A stretch of DNA of 39,274 nt from Burkholderiaceae bacterium (GCA_018882795.1 VERJ01000016.1:1-39274); one strand, 5' to 3'. Numbered from the stretch's first letter, positions 5,826 to 13,549 are shown. Notes: generated by a model not told the origin, from the letters alone. Program-made: numbers and translations.

Positions 5826-8822
5826 TTACTTCAAGAGCGCCAAGATCACGTTGGGCATCTGGTTGGCCTGGGCCAACATCGCAGTTGCCGCCTGCTGCAT
5901 GATCTGGGTCTTGGTCAGATTGGCCGTCTCAGCAGCGTAGTCGGTATCCACGATGCGGGAGTTGGCCGCCGTTAAGTTCTCCGACTGGGCCTGGATGTTG
6001 GCAATCGCAAACTCGATCCGGTTTTGCTGGCCACCAAAGTAGCTGCGGAAGTCCGACACCATGGTGATCGCATCCTCGATGCGGTTTTCCAGAGTGGCGA
6101 AGTTGGCTTCCGACAGAGACTCAGTCGTATTAGCCGAGATGGTCGTCAAGGTCTCATGGATCTTATCGAACACTTCCTTCTCAGCGCCCACGTTCTGGTT
6201 CTGACCTGTGACACGGATATCTTTAAAGCCATCCAGAATCACGTTATCCCGTGTACCAGCACCCACCTGGAACAATGCCTCACCATCCATCGCAGCTTCA
6301 ACGGCCAGGGTATTGACCTTGGGCGTGAAAGCTTCGAACGAAGCAGCGTTGACCGTAGTCGAGCGGCTGTTGTTTAGGGTGAACGATACGCCAAGGTTGT
6401 CGAAGTCAAACGACTTCGATGCACCCGCGGCAATCGTGCCCACATCAATGCTCTGGCTCGTGCCACCAATACTTGTATCGTTATTGGCCGTGATCGTGAT
6501 CTTGCCAGGGTCCGTGATCTTCTTGACAGATACAGAGATATCCTCAAGACCAAGCTCGCTACCAGCACCGATGGTTATTACATTCCCAGTGTTGTAAACC
6601 CCGGAATTAACGCGGCGCACTACTGCGTCTCCCGCAGTAGAAGCTAAGCTCAAATTTACTGCTGCACTAGCATTAAAAGTAACTGTTGTAGAAGTGGCTG
6701 CTGTAGTTGTTAATCCAGTCGCTAAGGCGCCGGAGTAATCACCATACGATGCACCCGCACCTGAGGTAGCGGCGGCGCCAAGCCCTGACCAAGCCGCTGC
6801 AACTTCCGCTGCAGTAAGGTTTCGACGTGCTGTAAATGTTAGCCCTGCTATTGATACAGAATCACCGGCCGACATACCGGTGCCAAATGTAGCTGTAGCG
6901 CTTCCCGCGGCACTAAATTTTCCAGCTGCAAAGTTAGATACGCTTACAAACGTCGCAGTAGACGAAGATACTGTTCCGGCAACCCTAGCGTAATCGTCAT
7001 CTATGAGACTCGAAAGCCTGTAAGCGACATCTGTAGCCGAGTCACTGGCCCCAACCTTAACGGCGTATTCTTTTTGACCGACCTGCACAGAAACTACGTT
7101 TCCAGGTGTTAAATCAAACTGATTGATAGTGATCGTGCGATCAGCTCGCGCAGTGTTTTTAGCAGTCACACGAGACGATGCCGAAACATCTGCCCCTTCC
7201 ACCATTTCATTGAATGTCAAACTAATATCTGACATTCCCAGCGGTGCAGTACTTCCGGTAACGGTAATTACATGATCATTGACCCCGGCACTTGCGCCAA
7301 CAGCCGTGCCACCATGAGTCGCATTCATCAAAGTGGCCAATCGGGAGGCAACCGTAACCTTGGTGTCAGACGCCCCAACAACTGTAGAAAACTCCGTAAA
7401 GTACTCCGGATTTCCAACTCGAATGGTTGCCTTACGGCCCTCTACAATGTCGAAGTCATTTAAAGTGATGGTGCGATTCGCAGTCGTTGACGTGAGACTA
7501 GGAGCAGATACGGTTGACGCCTGATTTGTAACAGCATTCCCATCCGCTAATCTAACCACACGCAAACTAATATCAGCAGTGCCTAGCGCGAGAGCAGCAG
7601 CCAATTTAATCTGGCCAGTGTTATCTGTACTCCCTGTATTGTCAACCTGCAATACACCATTCGCACCCGCAGCATAATCTTTAATTAACAATGTTTCAAA
7701 ATCTTTTGCAACTTGATTTCGAATCGAGTCAGCCGAACTTTTGTATCCCGCGACTACAGAATATTCTTTAGCACCAATCGTTAAAACAAACTTATTACCT
7801 TCAACAGCATCCTCCGAATTAATATAAATTCGACGCTCTGCGAGGTTAAGTGAGTCACTTGCAACGCTGACATTCTGGCCTGCCGCTGCGCTAGTCACGT
7901 TCAAGGTGGTGGTAAGAGAGACGTTGTCACTCGAGCCCCCAATATAAATCTTATTGTCGACAGCGGTAATACCAAGAGCCTTTCCAGTCGCTGCCTGCGA
8001 GGCCAAATTTAATGCGGCGGCAAGACCAGAAGCAATGAAATTATTCGCACCATTGACGTCAACTGATGTATTGTCGTCATCCGTAGCAGAGACCGTGTAA
8101 CTAGCGGTAATTGTCTGACCCCCAGTGATCGACACGGTAGCCGAGACTACGTCGTTTTGAGCCCAAGCATTGCTTGTACGAGCAATCGTAATTACATTAA
8201 GATTTTGTCCACCAAAGTCTCCAGCGGCCTCAGAGACTTGATTGGCGATCGGGGTCTGGGTGCCAGTAGTGATGGTGTAGGTACCAGCATTGGTGTTCTT
8301 CACGGCCAGGTTTGAGACCGAGATGCCATCTAAGAGCGATGCGCCGTTGACCAACTTGGTGGCATCGGTTGCAGCGGGAACCGCCACCTGTGTACGCAGG
8401 GCGTTCTTCAGAAGTGAAAGATCGTTAAAGGTCGTGCGTTCGGCAATCGAGTTGATTTCGTTTTTCAGAGCGACCAGCTCATCAGAGATAAAGGAACGCT
8501 GGGTGGTCGACAGAGAGTCGTTACGGGCCTGAACCGAGAGCTCCTTCATCCGCTGCAGGATCGAAGAGACTTCGGATAACGAACCTTCAGCCGTCTGCAC
8601 CATGGAGATCGCATCATTGGCGTTACGCAGACCCTGGTTCAAGGAGGTCACCTGGCTTTTGATCTTCTCGGAGATCCCCAGACCAGCTGCGTCATCCTTG
8701 GCGCGATTAATCCGCAGGCCAGAAGACAGGCGCTCTACCGAGGTAGACAGTGCGTTCTGGGCCCCAGACAGATTCTTCTGCGCGTACAGCGAGGCCATGT
8801 TGGTGTTAATTACTGATGCCAT
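5826..8822 (-). CDS. fliC: Large flagellin, 998 aa
   Basis: This is a filament subunit with canonical ends: MASVINTNMASLYAQKNL at the start, RLSSGLRINRAKDDAAGLGI at 31-50 and a C-terminus ending TAMLAQANQMPNVILALLK. The exposed middle (about 175-870) is enlarged. Three tandem modules of about 115 residues begin near 330, 450 and 562, each with R-x-I-x-I-N then a G and VG/IG-x-x-E(Y/F). The third is interrupted near 620-745 by a strand-rich segment with GDSVSIAGLTFTARRNLTAA, a pattern recalled from giant bacterial surface proteins. The middle looks less GC-rich than the ends by eye. The ATG at 8822 has AAGGAG upstream. It leads a flagellin-flaG operon with a sigma-28-type promoter. The canonical termini suggest this is the main flagellin; that is an inference. 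Confidence 0.95.
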   Translation of the reverse strand: MASVINTNMASLYAQKNLSGAQNALSTSVERLSSGLRINRAKDDAAGLGISEKIKSQVTSLNQGLRNANDAISMVQTAEGSLSEVSSILQRMKELSVQARNDSLSTTQRSFISDELVALKNEINSIAERTTFNDLSLLKNALRTQVAVPAATDATKLVNGASLLDGISVSNLAVKNTNAGTYTITTGTQTPIANQVSEAAGDFGGQNLNVITIARTSNAWAQNDVVSATVSITGGQTITASYTVSATDDDNTSVDVNGANNFIASGLAAALNLASQAATGKALGITAVDNKIYIGGSSDNVSLTTTLNVTSAAAGQNVSVASDSLNLAERRIYINSEDAVEGNKFVLTIGAKEYSVVAGYKSSADSIRNQVAKDFETLLIKDYAAGANGVLQVDNTGSTDNTGQIKLAAALALGTADISLRVVRLADGNAVTNQASTVSAPSLTSTTANRTITLNDFDIVEGRKATIRVGNPEYFTEFSTVVGASDTKVTVASRLATLMNATHGGTAVGASAGVNDHVITVTGSTAPLGMSDISLTFNEMVEGADVSASSRVTAKNTARADRTITINQFDLTPGNVVSVQVGQKEYAVKVGASDSATDVAYRLSSLIDDDYARVAGTVSSSTATFVSVSNFAAGKFSAAGSATATFGTGMSAGDSVSIAGLTFTARRNLTAAEVAAAWSGLGAAATSGAGASYGDYSGALATGLTTTAATSTTVTFNASAAVNLSLASTAGDAVVRRVNSGVYNTGNVITIGAGSELGLEDISVSVKKITDPGKITITANNDTSIGGTSQSIDVGTIAAGASKSFDFDNLGVSFTLNNSRSTTVNAASFEAFTPKVNTLAVEAAMDGEALFQVGAGTRDNVILDGFKDIRVTGQNQNVGAEKEVFDKIHETLTTISANTTESLSEANFATLENRIEDAITMVSDFRSYFGGQQNRIEFAIANIQAQSENLTAANSRIVDTDYAAETANLTKTQIMQQAATAMLAQANQMPNVILALLK

Positions 8823-8850
8823 TTCGGGCTCCTTCGGTTGAATATGGACG

Positions 8851-8865
8851 AGGGATCAATCCCCC
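8851..8865 (-). promoter_or_regulatory. Leader hairpin of 998-aa flagellin mRNA
   Basis: The leader has GGGAT-TG-ATCCC within GGGGG...CCCTC, about five bases after the predicted transcript start and 27 bases before the ATG. Relative to the giant flagellin leader, the inner CG/CG pairs are replaced by AT/AT pairs, so pairing is kept while sequence changes. Confidence 0.55.
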
Positions 8866-8876
8866 TACAGCTGGAG

Positions 8877-8903
8877 ATACGGACATGCCCCGCCGATGGT
8901 TTA
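8877..8903 (-). promoter_or_regulatory. Sigma-28 (FliA) promoter of 998-aa flagellin
   Basis: TAAA, 15 bases, GTCCGTAT on the minus strand. This matches the shared TAAA-N15-nYCCGTAw pattern of the window's three flagellin genes. The predicted transcript start is near 8870, giving a ~48-base leader. Confidence 0.8.
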
Positions 8904-8981
8904 GCTCATGACTTAACTAATAGCCGCGATTACGGGAGGGCGACCTGCCCGGAGCCACTATTTCCTGAGTTCTTGGAAGTG

Positions 8982-9010
8982 TTGACATCTGATGCGTTAA
9001 TTAATAACAT
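8982..9010 (+). promoter_or_regulatory. Sigma-70 promoter of vapBC-type pair
   Basis: TTGACA, 17 bases, TAACAT (4 of 6 matches to TATAAT). The -10 ends eight bases before the antitoxin ATG at 9019, so the mRNA would be leaderless or nearly so. No ribosome-binding site is visible before the ATG, which fits. Confidence 0.6.
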
Positions 9011-9018
9011 CAAACATC

Positions 9019-9264
9019 ATGCGAACTACCCTTGATATCGACGACCCGATCCTGAAGGATCTAAAGGAGCTGCAGGCCCAAGAGGGCAAAAGCCTGGGCA
9101 GGCTTGCCTCTGACCTGCTGGCTCAGGCGATCAGCGAAAAACGCAAGGCTCACACCCTTGTCTCGGAACCGGCTTTCCACTGGCACGCCCAGTCAATGAC
9201 GCCACGGCTGGACCTGGCGGATAAAGATGCGCTGCTGGACGCCATGGACGATCCAAAAAGATGA
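9019..9264 (+). CDS. Ribbon-helix-helix antitoxin, VapB type
   Basis: This 81-aa protein opens with the MRTTLDIDDPILKDLKEL pattern of ribbon-helix-helix antitoxins: a DNA-binding strand (residues 1-8) followed by two helices. The C-terminal half (HTLVSEPAFHWHA to the end) would be the toxin-binding tail. The stop overlaps the start of the PIN-domain gene by four bases (ATGA), a typical antitoxin-toxin coupling. The likely role is to bind and neutralise the downstream PIN protein and to repress the operon. Confidence 0.85.
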   Translation: MRTTLDIDDPILKDLKELQAQEGKSLGRLASDLLAQAISEKRKAHTLVSEPAFHWHAQSMTPRLDLADKDALLDAMDDPKR

Positions 9265-9698
9265 GCTTTGCTATTGAGACCAATGTCTTGCTCTACGCAA
9301 CGGATGCGTCAAGCCCAAGGCATATCCCCGCTGCCAATTTTTTAAAAAATTGTGCGGAATCGGGTGGTCTGTTCTGTCTGGCATGGCCAACGATCATGGC
9401 TTATCTGCGGATTGCAACCCACCCGAAGATCTTCTCGGCGCCGCTTGCACCGCAGCAAGCCGAGCAAAATATCCAGCAATTATTAACACTCAGACATTGC
9501 AGGGTCATCGATAGCGCGGTAATAGACTTCTGGCAAATCTACACAGTGCTTTCGCGTGAATATCACCCACGGGGCAACCTAGTGCCTGACCTTCAGCTAG
9601 CAGCCATACTGAAAGCCAATGGCATTAAGCGCCTCTACACTTGCGATCGCGACTTTCGTCGATTTGAGTTTTTAGAAGTGATTGATCCCACTCGATAG
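9261..9698 (+). CDS. PIN-domain toxin, VapC type, altered active site
   Basis: This 145-aa PIN-domain protein is of the type paired with RHH antitoxins; VapC toxins are Mg-dependent RNases. The N-terminal strand reads FAIETNVLLYA, where family members have DTN, so the first catalytic Asp is Glu. The motif usually written WPxxxEFLRxxTHP is WPTIMAYLRIATHP here, so the conserved Glu is Ala. The third and fourth acidic sites are present in LVPDLQLAA and TCDRDFRRF. Two of the four metal ligands therefore differ, and the enzyme may be weak or inactive. It is translationally coupled to the antitoxin gene. Confidence 0.85.
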   Translation: MSFAIETNVLLYATDASSPRHIPAANFLKNCAESGGLFCLAWPTIMAYLRIATHPKIFSAPLAPQQAEQNIQQLLTLRHCRVIDSAVIDFWQIYTVLSREYHPRGNLVPDLQLAAILKANGIKRLYTCDRDFRRFEFLEVIDPTR

Positions 9699-9728
9699 TA
9701 ATTCAGTGATAAACCCCCTTTAGGAAAT

Positions 9729-9751
9729 TTTTGCCGCCCAAACCGGCAAAA
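9729..9751. repeat. Inverted repeat before lectin-flagellin promoter
   Basis: TTTTGCCG and CGGCAAAA form a perfect 8-bp inverted repeat with a 7-base spacer. It lies 30 bases after the PIN toxin stop and six bases before the TAAA of the flagellin promoter. It could be a weak terminator for the toxin operon or a regulator-binding site upstream of the promoter; the sequence does not decide. Confidence 0.5.
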
Positions 9752-9756
9752 TTATC

Positions 9757-9783
9757 TAAACAACTAAACCCGCCTGCCCGTAA
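9757..9783 (+). promoter_or_regulatory. Sigma-28 (FliA) promoter of lectin-flagellin
   Basis: TAAA, 15 bases, GCCCGTAA, the third instance of the window's flagellin promoter pattern and the closest of the three to GCCGATAA. The predicted transcript start is near 9790 and the leader ~53 bases. Confidence 0.8.
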
Positions 9784-9794
9784 GTTCACTCGTG

Positions 9795-9813
9795 GGGAAG
9801 TCACTTGCTTCCC
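9795..9813 (+). promoter_or_regulatory. Leader hairpin of lectin-flagellin mRNA
   Basis: GGGAAG and CTTCCC enclose a 7-base loop. The hairpin starts about five bases after the predicted transcript start and ends 29 bases before the ATG, the same placement as in the other two flagellin leaders. Confidence 0.55.
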
Positions 9814-9842
9814 GCTTTGGAGAGTTCAGGAGTGGCTGGCAG

Positions 9843-12311
9843 ATGCAATCTTTAAGTACCAACATCGCTTCGCTTCAGGCGCAGCGCTCACTTGCGACGA
9901 GCCAGAGCTATCTGTCGGAGTCTGTTGAGCGGCTGTCCAGTGGGTTGCGGATTAACCGGGCTAAAGATGATGCGGCAGGCCTTGGGATCTCTCAGGAGCT
10001 TCAGCGCCAGACCCGATCATTTGCCGTAGCCTCACGCAATGCCAATGATGCGATCTCCATGGTGCAGACGGCCGAGGGGGCACTTCAGTCGGTCTCTGAC
10101 ATCCTGATCCGCATGAAGGAGCTCACCACCCAGGGGGCCAATGAGTCGCTCTCTAAGGAGCAGCGCTCCTTTATCACCGCAGAAATTGCCCAACTGCGCA
10201 AAGAGATCAACGCGGTGGCCGAGCGCACCACCTTCAATAACACCAAGCTTCTGACCGGAGACTTCTCCGAGGCCGTACGAGGCGAGTTCATCAATGCCAC
10301 CAAGCTGGATGGAAGCAATAACTCGGTGCTGGGCACCTCCACCATCCGACTGGGTGTCGAGTCCGCCGCAAGCGGCGATAACACCAAATCCCGGTTCTCC
10401 TTTGCCGACATCCAGGTGGATGCTGCGGACGAAGGCAAGTACTCCTTAAGCAACAGTGGGGCCGTGCTGACACTGTCCCGCACGGTGGGTAATAAGACTG
10501 AGACCCAATCCATCACCATCGTCACCGGTACTGCCGGAAAAGATCAGGTCCGGCTCAACGACACCCTCAATGACACGATGACCTTTAACTTCACCGACTT
10601 TGGCGTCTCCATCGTCGTGAAAAATGAGCGCATTGGCAGCAGCGATCGCTCGGTCTCAGAGGTGGCCACCAAGATCTCGGCCATGGGCATCACACCCAAC
10701 GCCGACTATCAAAACAAAGGCTGGAAAGCCGTGTCCGGCGCAGACTGGGCCACCGGAGCAGGAACTCTGAAGGCGGTGATCACCTCGACCGCTGGCCAAG
10801 TCAGAACCACAGCCAATGGCAGTGTTGCGGCGGTTACCGGCTATGCGGCCCTGGGCACCTCAAGCTATAACGCCACAACAGGCCAGTATGAGATGGCCTT
10901 CAAAGGCACCGCCGCCCAGTTAAACACCGCCCTGGCCTCCCTCCAAGTCAACAACACCACAGGTTTGGGTGAAATCGCTATCGATGTCTTGCCCGAGGCA
11001 ATGTCAGTCTTCACCAACCCCACCACAGGCGCAACGTCGTACTACGAGGTGGTGAACTCAGGAAGCATTGTGTGGAGTTCGGCAAGATCTGCAGCGTCAT
11101 CTCGAACATTTAATGGACTGACCGGTTACCTCGCGAATTTAAGCAGCACAAGCGAGAGTAACTTCATACAGTCAAAGCTTAGCAACGACGGCTGGATCGG
11201 AGCGAGCGACCAAGGTACCGAAGGCACTTGGAAATGGATGGATGGTCCCGAGGCAGGTTTAACTTTTTGGGTAGCCAACACAGGGAATGTGTCTGGCGGT
11301 GCCGGACAGGTCACCACGGCGTACTCAAACTGGGCAGGCGGAGAGCCTAACGATGCGGGGGCGACAGGTGAAGACTATGCCTATGCGATCGGCGGCGGAA
11401 ACTGGAATGACTACTCCGCAACCAATGCTGGCCCTACTGCATACATCGTCGAATACGGCGGCGTGAAGGGCATCAACGCCAACACCTCCAAGACGCTGCT
11501 GATTGGCACGCCGGGGTATATCAATGTTGGGGATGCGGTCGAGATTGAGGCGGTGGCCACCACTGGAGTTGGGGCCAATAGTGCGGACACGGGTATTTAT
11601 CGCTTGACCGCTGATACGGCAGCCAAGACCGTGACACTAAAGCGCTTTGATGTCGATGGCGAAACCTTGATGGGATCCGAGACCATCTCCAAGCCCGACG
11701 GGCTGGGTGCAGGCCGCTACACAACCCTGGCCTTTGAGGGTCTTGGTGTGTCGCTCACCATCAGCAACAGCGCAGACCGCGCCATCACCCTGGGGGATCT
11801 TGAGTCGGGACTAGAGAAAGACCTGACGGTGGCCACCAGCCGGATGGCCTCCCTGATCGGCGAAGACGGCCCCAAGTTCCAGACCGGTGTGGCCTCCCGT
11901 AATGATATGGCCGTGGGTGCATTTAGAGACATGCGTCTGGGCAAAAATACCGACGCTGGGCACGGTGAGCTCTTTAACGAGGTCAACGACCTGATCCTGT
12001 CCATGGCAGGAAGCGCCGACCCGGCAACGGCCAGCTTCCAGCGGTTAGAGAACAAAGTCGAAGACATGATCGATGTGGTCTCGGCCCAGCGATCAGACTT
12101 TGGCGCCATCCAGAACCGGCTCACCGCCACGATCAACAACATCACCGAGCAGTACGCCAACCTGACTGCCGCCAAGAGCCAGATCGAAGACACCGACTTT
12201 GCCTGGGAAACCGCACGGCTCACCAAACTGCAGATCGGCCAACAAGCCGCCACCGCCATGCTCGCCCAGGCCAATGCCATCCCCAACGTCATCATGGCAC
12301 TGATCGAGTAA
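9843..12311 (+). CDS. Flagellin with inserted C-type-lectin-like domain, 822 aa
   Basis: The ends are flagellin: MQSLSTNIASLQAQRSLATS and RLSSGLRINRAKDDAAGLGI at the N-terminus, and LQIGQQAATAMLAQANAIPN near the C-terminus. Residues ~300-390 form a strand-rich module (FKGTAAQLNTALASLQVNN) like those in bacterial surface proteins. Residues ~400-540 are a C-type-lectin-like domain: YYEVVNSGSIVWSSARSAA, LTGYLANLSSTSESNFIQ, GWIGASD, WKWMDGPEAG, SNWAGGEPNDAG, GNWNDY, AYIVEY. Candidate calcium/sugar ligands are E501, N503, E510, N522 and D523 (EPN plus WND), spaced almost as in mannose-binding lectins. No Cys is present, so the usual disulfides are absent. The ATG at 9843 has CAGGAG upstream; a GTG 17 codons earlier lies within the leader hairpin. 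No convincing terminator follows. Confidence 0.93.
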   Translation: MQSLSTNIASLQAQRSLATSQSYLSESVERLSSGLRINRAKDDAAGLGISQELQRQTRSFAVASRNANDAISMVQTAEGALQSVSDILIRMKELTTQGANESLSKEQRSFITAEIAQLRKEINAVAERTTFNNTKLLTGDFSEAVRGEFINATKLDGSNNSVLGTSTIRLGVESAASGDNTKSRFSFADIQVDAADEGKYSLSNSGAVLTLSRTVGNKTETQSITIVTGTAGKDQVRLNDTLNDTMTFNFTDFGVSIVVKNERIGSSDRSVSEVATKISAMGITPNADYQNKGWKAVSGADWATGAGTLKAVITSTAGQVRTTANGSVAAVTGYAALGTSSYNATTGQYEMAFKGTAAQLNTALASLQVNNTTGLGEIAIDVLPEAMSVFTNPTTGATSYYEVVNSGSIVWSSARSAASSRTFNGLTGYLANLSSTSESNFIQSKLSNDGWIGASDQGTEGTWKWMDGPEAGLTFWVANTGNVSGGAGQVTTAYSNWAGGEPNDAGATGEDYAYAIGGGNWNDYSATNAGPTAYIVEYGGVKGINANTSKTLLIGTPGYINVGDAVEIEAVATTGVGANSADTGIYRLTADTAAKTVTLKRFDVDGETLMGSETISKPDGLGAGRYTTLAFEGLGVSLTISNSADRAITLGDLESGLEKDLTVATSRMASLIGEDGPKFQTGVASRNDMAVGAFRDMRLGKNTDAGHGELFNEVNDLILSMAGSADPATASFQRLENKVEDMIDVVSAQRSDFGAIQNRLTATINNITEQYANLTAAKSQIEDTDFAWETARLTKLQIGQQAATAMLAQANAIPNVIMALIE

Positions 12312-12393
12312 GCGCCCGGGGCGGCGCTGCACCGCTCCCATCTTTAGGCAGAACACACTACTACGCCGGGGATTTCCCACTAAAATCCTGCCT

Positions 12394-13050
12394 ATGGCGG
12401 AATCCTTAGACGACGGCAAGCTGGCCCTGAAATCCCATCGGTATCGGTTGGCGTATGACATCTTCATGCAGCTCGCCCGGGCGGAAGAAGACCAACACGC
12501 CATCATGTATCTGGGCGACATGCTGGTCAAAGGCCAGATCATTGGCGAGCAGCTGGCTCAATTGCAGGAATTTTTGGGCCGGGAGGCCAAGCGTGGCTGG
12601 GGTGCGGTATTTTTTAATCTGGGCGTGATGTACGAGCGCGGGGTCACCGTGGAAAAGGACCTGTCGAAGGCCATCAATTATTACCACCTGGCCTGTGACC
12701 AGCTGGTGCCCCAGGCCCATGTGAACTTGGCGTTTATCTACACCAACCAAGAGCCGCTGGATGTGCCCAAGGCACTGAACCACTTGGAATCGGCCATCGA
12801 CCTGGGGTCCACCAATGCCTGCAACACCCTGGGCCTGATGTATATGAATGGCAAGCATGTGGCAAAAGACACCACCAAGGCCTTTGGTTACTTAATGGCC
12901 GCTGCCCGCGAGAAAAACGAAGAGGCCAAAAAGAACCTGTTCCTGCTGCAAACGCTCTACCCGATGAATGATTTTGCCGAGGGCAAAGACATGGCCAGCG
13001 AGATCGTGATCAAAATGGCGAATTCGCGGGATCGGTACGGGCCGACTTAA
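12394..13050 (+). CDS. Sel1/TPR-like repeat protein, 218 aa
   Basis: The protein is built of ~36-residue helical pairs of the Sel1 type, seen as NLGVMYERGVTVEKDLSKAI, AHVNLAFIYTNQEPLDVPKA and NTLGLMYMNGKHVAKDTTKA followed by YLMAAAREKNEEAKKNL. Such repeats mediate protein-protein contacts; no enzymatic motif or signal peptide is present, so it is probably cytoplasmic. It resembles the 219-aa protein at 16396 in length, N-terminal pattern (RLAYDIFMQLAR versus RQAFEIFMMLCA) and end. A TAAAAT hexamer ends seven bases before the ATG and no ribosome-binding site is visible, so a leaderless mRNA is possible. It lies downstream of the lectin-flagellin; its partner is unknown. Confidence 0.8.
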   Translation: MAESLDDGKLALKSHRYRLAYDIFMQLARAEEDQHAIMYLGDMLVKGQIIGEQLAQLQEFLGREAKRGWGAVFFNLGVMYERGVTVEKDLSKAINYYHLACDQLVPQAHVNLAFIYTNQEPLDVPKALNHLESAIDLGSTNACNTLGLMYMNGKHVAKDTTKAFGYLMAAAREKNEEAKKNLFLLQTLYPMNDFAEGKDMASEIVIKMANSRDRYGPT

Positions 13051-13305
13051 CTAGCGATAGACACCCTGTCGGTGTCCAATGCGAATCACGAGCACCACCA
13101 GTTCGCCATCGTTGACCTCATAGACAATCCGATAGTCGCCGACACGCAGGCGACGCAGCCCAGCGAACTCCCCTTTCAACACGCCACCCGCCGCAGGATT
13201 CATCGCCAACGCATCAATCGCAGCAATAAGCCGTTCGCGTTCTTTTGCCGGAAGTTTCTTAAGCGCCTTAAGGGCACTCGCTTTGATCCTAACGCAATAG
13301 ATCAC
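13051..13305 (-). CDS. RelE/ParE-superfamily toxin, 84 aa
   Basis: The sequence has the short RelE fold pattern: a helical hairpin (ALKALKKLPAKERERLIAAI) followed by strands LRRLRVGDYRIVYEV and LVVLVIRIGHRQGVYR. The R-V-G-D-Y-R-I-x-Y core and the C-terminal IGHRxxVYR are typical of RelE-type mRNA interferases, which cut mRNA in the ribosome. It starts with GTG inside the last codons of the antitoxin gene (17-base overlap). Its stop directly abuts the stop of the Sel1 gene on the other strand. Confidence 0.88.
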   Translation of the reverse strand: MIYCVRIKASALKALKKLPAKERERLIAAIDALAMNPAAGGVLKGEFAGLRRLRVGDYRIVYEVNDGELVVLVIRIGHRQGVYR

Positions 13306-13504
13306 GCTTCACCGCTTCCCAGTCCAACACCGGATCAGCCGGATCACGCAGTGCCTCGATTGCGCGACTAAGGTCCTCATAGTCATCTAGGTAGTACTCC
13401 ACGGCCTGGCGGACAACATCGGCGCGGGTCCGCCGAAGCTTGCTGGCCACCTGATCGAGAGAGGCAACAAGCTCATCGGGAAGCCGGGCAGTGATCTGAC
13501 TCAT
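13289..13504 (-). CDS. Ribbon-helix-helix antitoxin partner of RelE-like toxin
   Basis: This is a 71-aa protein with an N-terminal ribbon-helix-helix DNA-binding domain (SQITARLPDELVASLDQVAS, then RTRADVVRQAVEYYLDDYED) and an acidic C-terminus ending DWEAVKRDLLR that would wrap the toxin. The ATG at 13504 is preferred over a GTG three codons earlier because AGGTGAG precedes it at a suitable distance. Three direct repeats at 10-bp spacing lie just upstream, which is how RHH repressors bind DNA, so autoregulation is likely. Confidence 0.87.
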   Translation of the reverse strand: MSQITARLPDELVASLDQVASKLRRTRADVVRQAVEYYLDDYEDLSRAIEALRDPADPVLDWEAVKRDLLR

Positions 13505-13523
13505 GGCGCTCACCTCTCTTAAA

Positions 13524-13549
13524 TGTCATTGAAAGTCATATAATGTCAT
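13524..13549. promoter_or_regulatory. Operator of RelBE-like pair: three 10-bp-spaced repeats
   Basis: TGTCAT at 13524, AGTCAT at 13534 and TGTCAT at 13544 are direct repeats exactly 10 bases apart, about 20 bases upstream of the antitoxin start. Ribbon-helix-helix dimers bind such arrays side by side on one helix face. AT-rich hexamers within the array could be part of the promoter. Confidence 0.65.

Noticed and set aside
2000-8300. CRISPR or tandem DNA repeats in the large flagellin genes
   Set aside because: Repetition is at the protein level only (divergent modules); no short identical direct repeats with regular spacers were seen.
11717-12295. 192-codon open frame antisense to the flagellin C-terminus
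   Set aside because: The plus-strand flagellin C-terminus is unmistakable; this frame is its complement and carries no independent signal.
12312-12340. Terminator after the lectin-flagellin
   Set aside because: A GCGCC/GGCGC stem is present just after the stop, but there is no T-tract, so it was not called.
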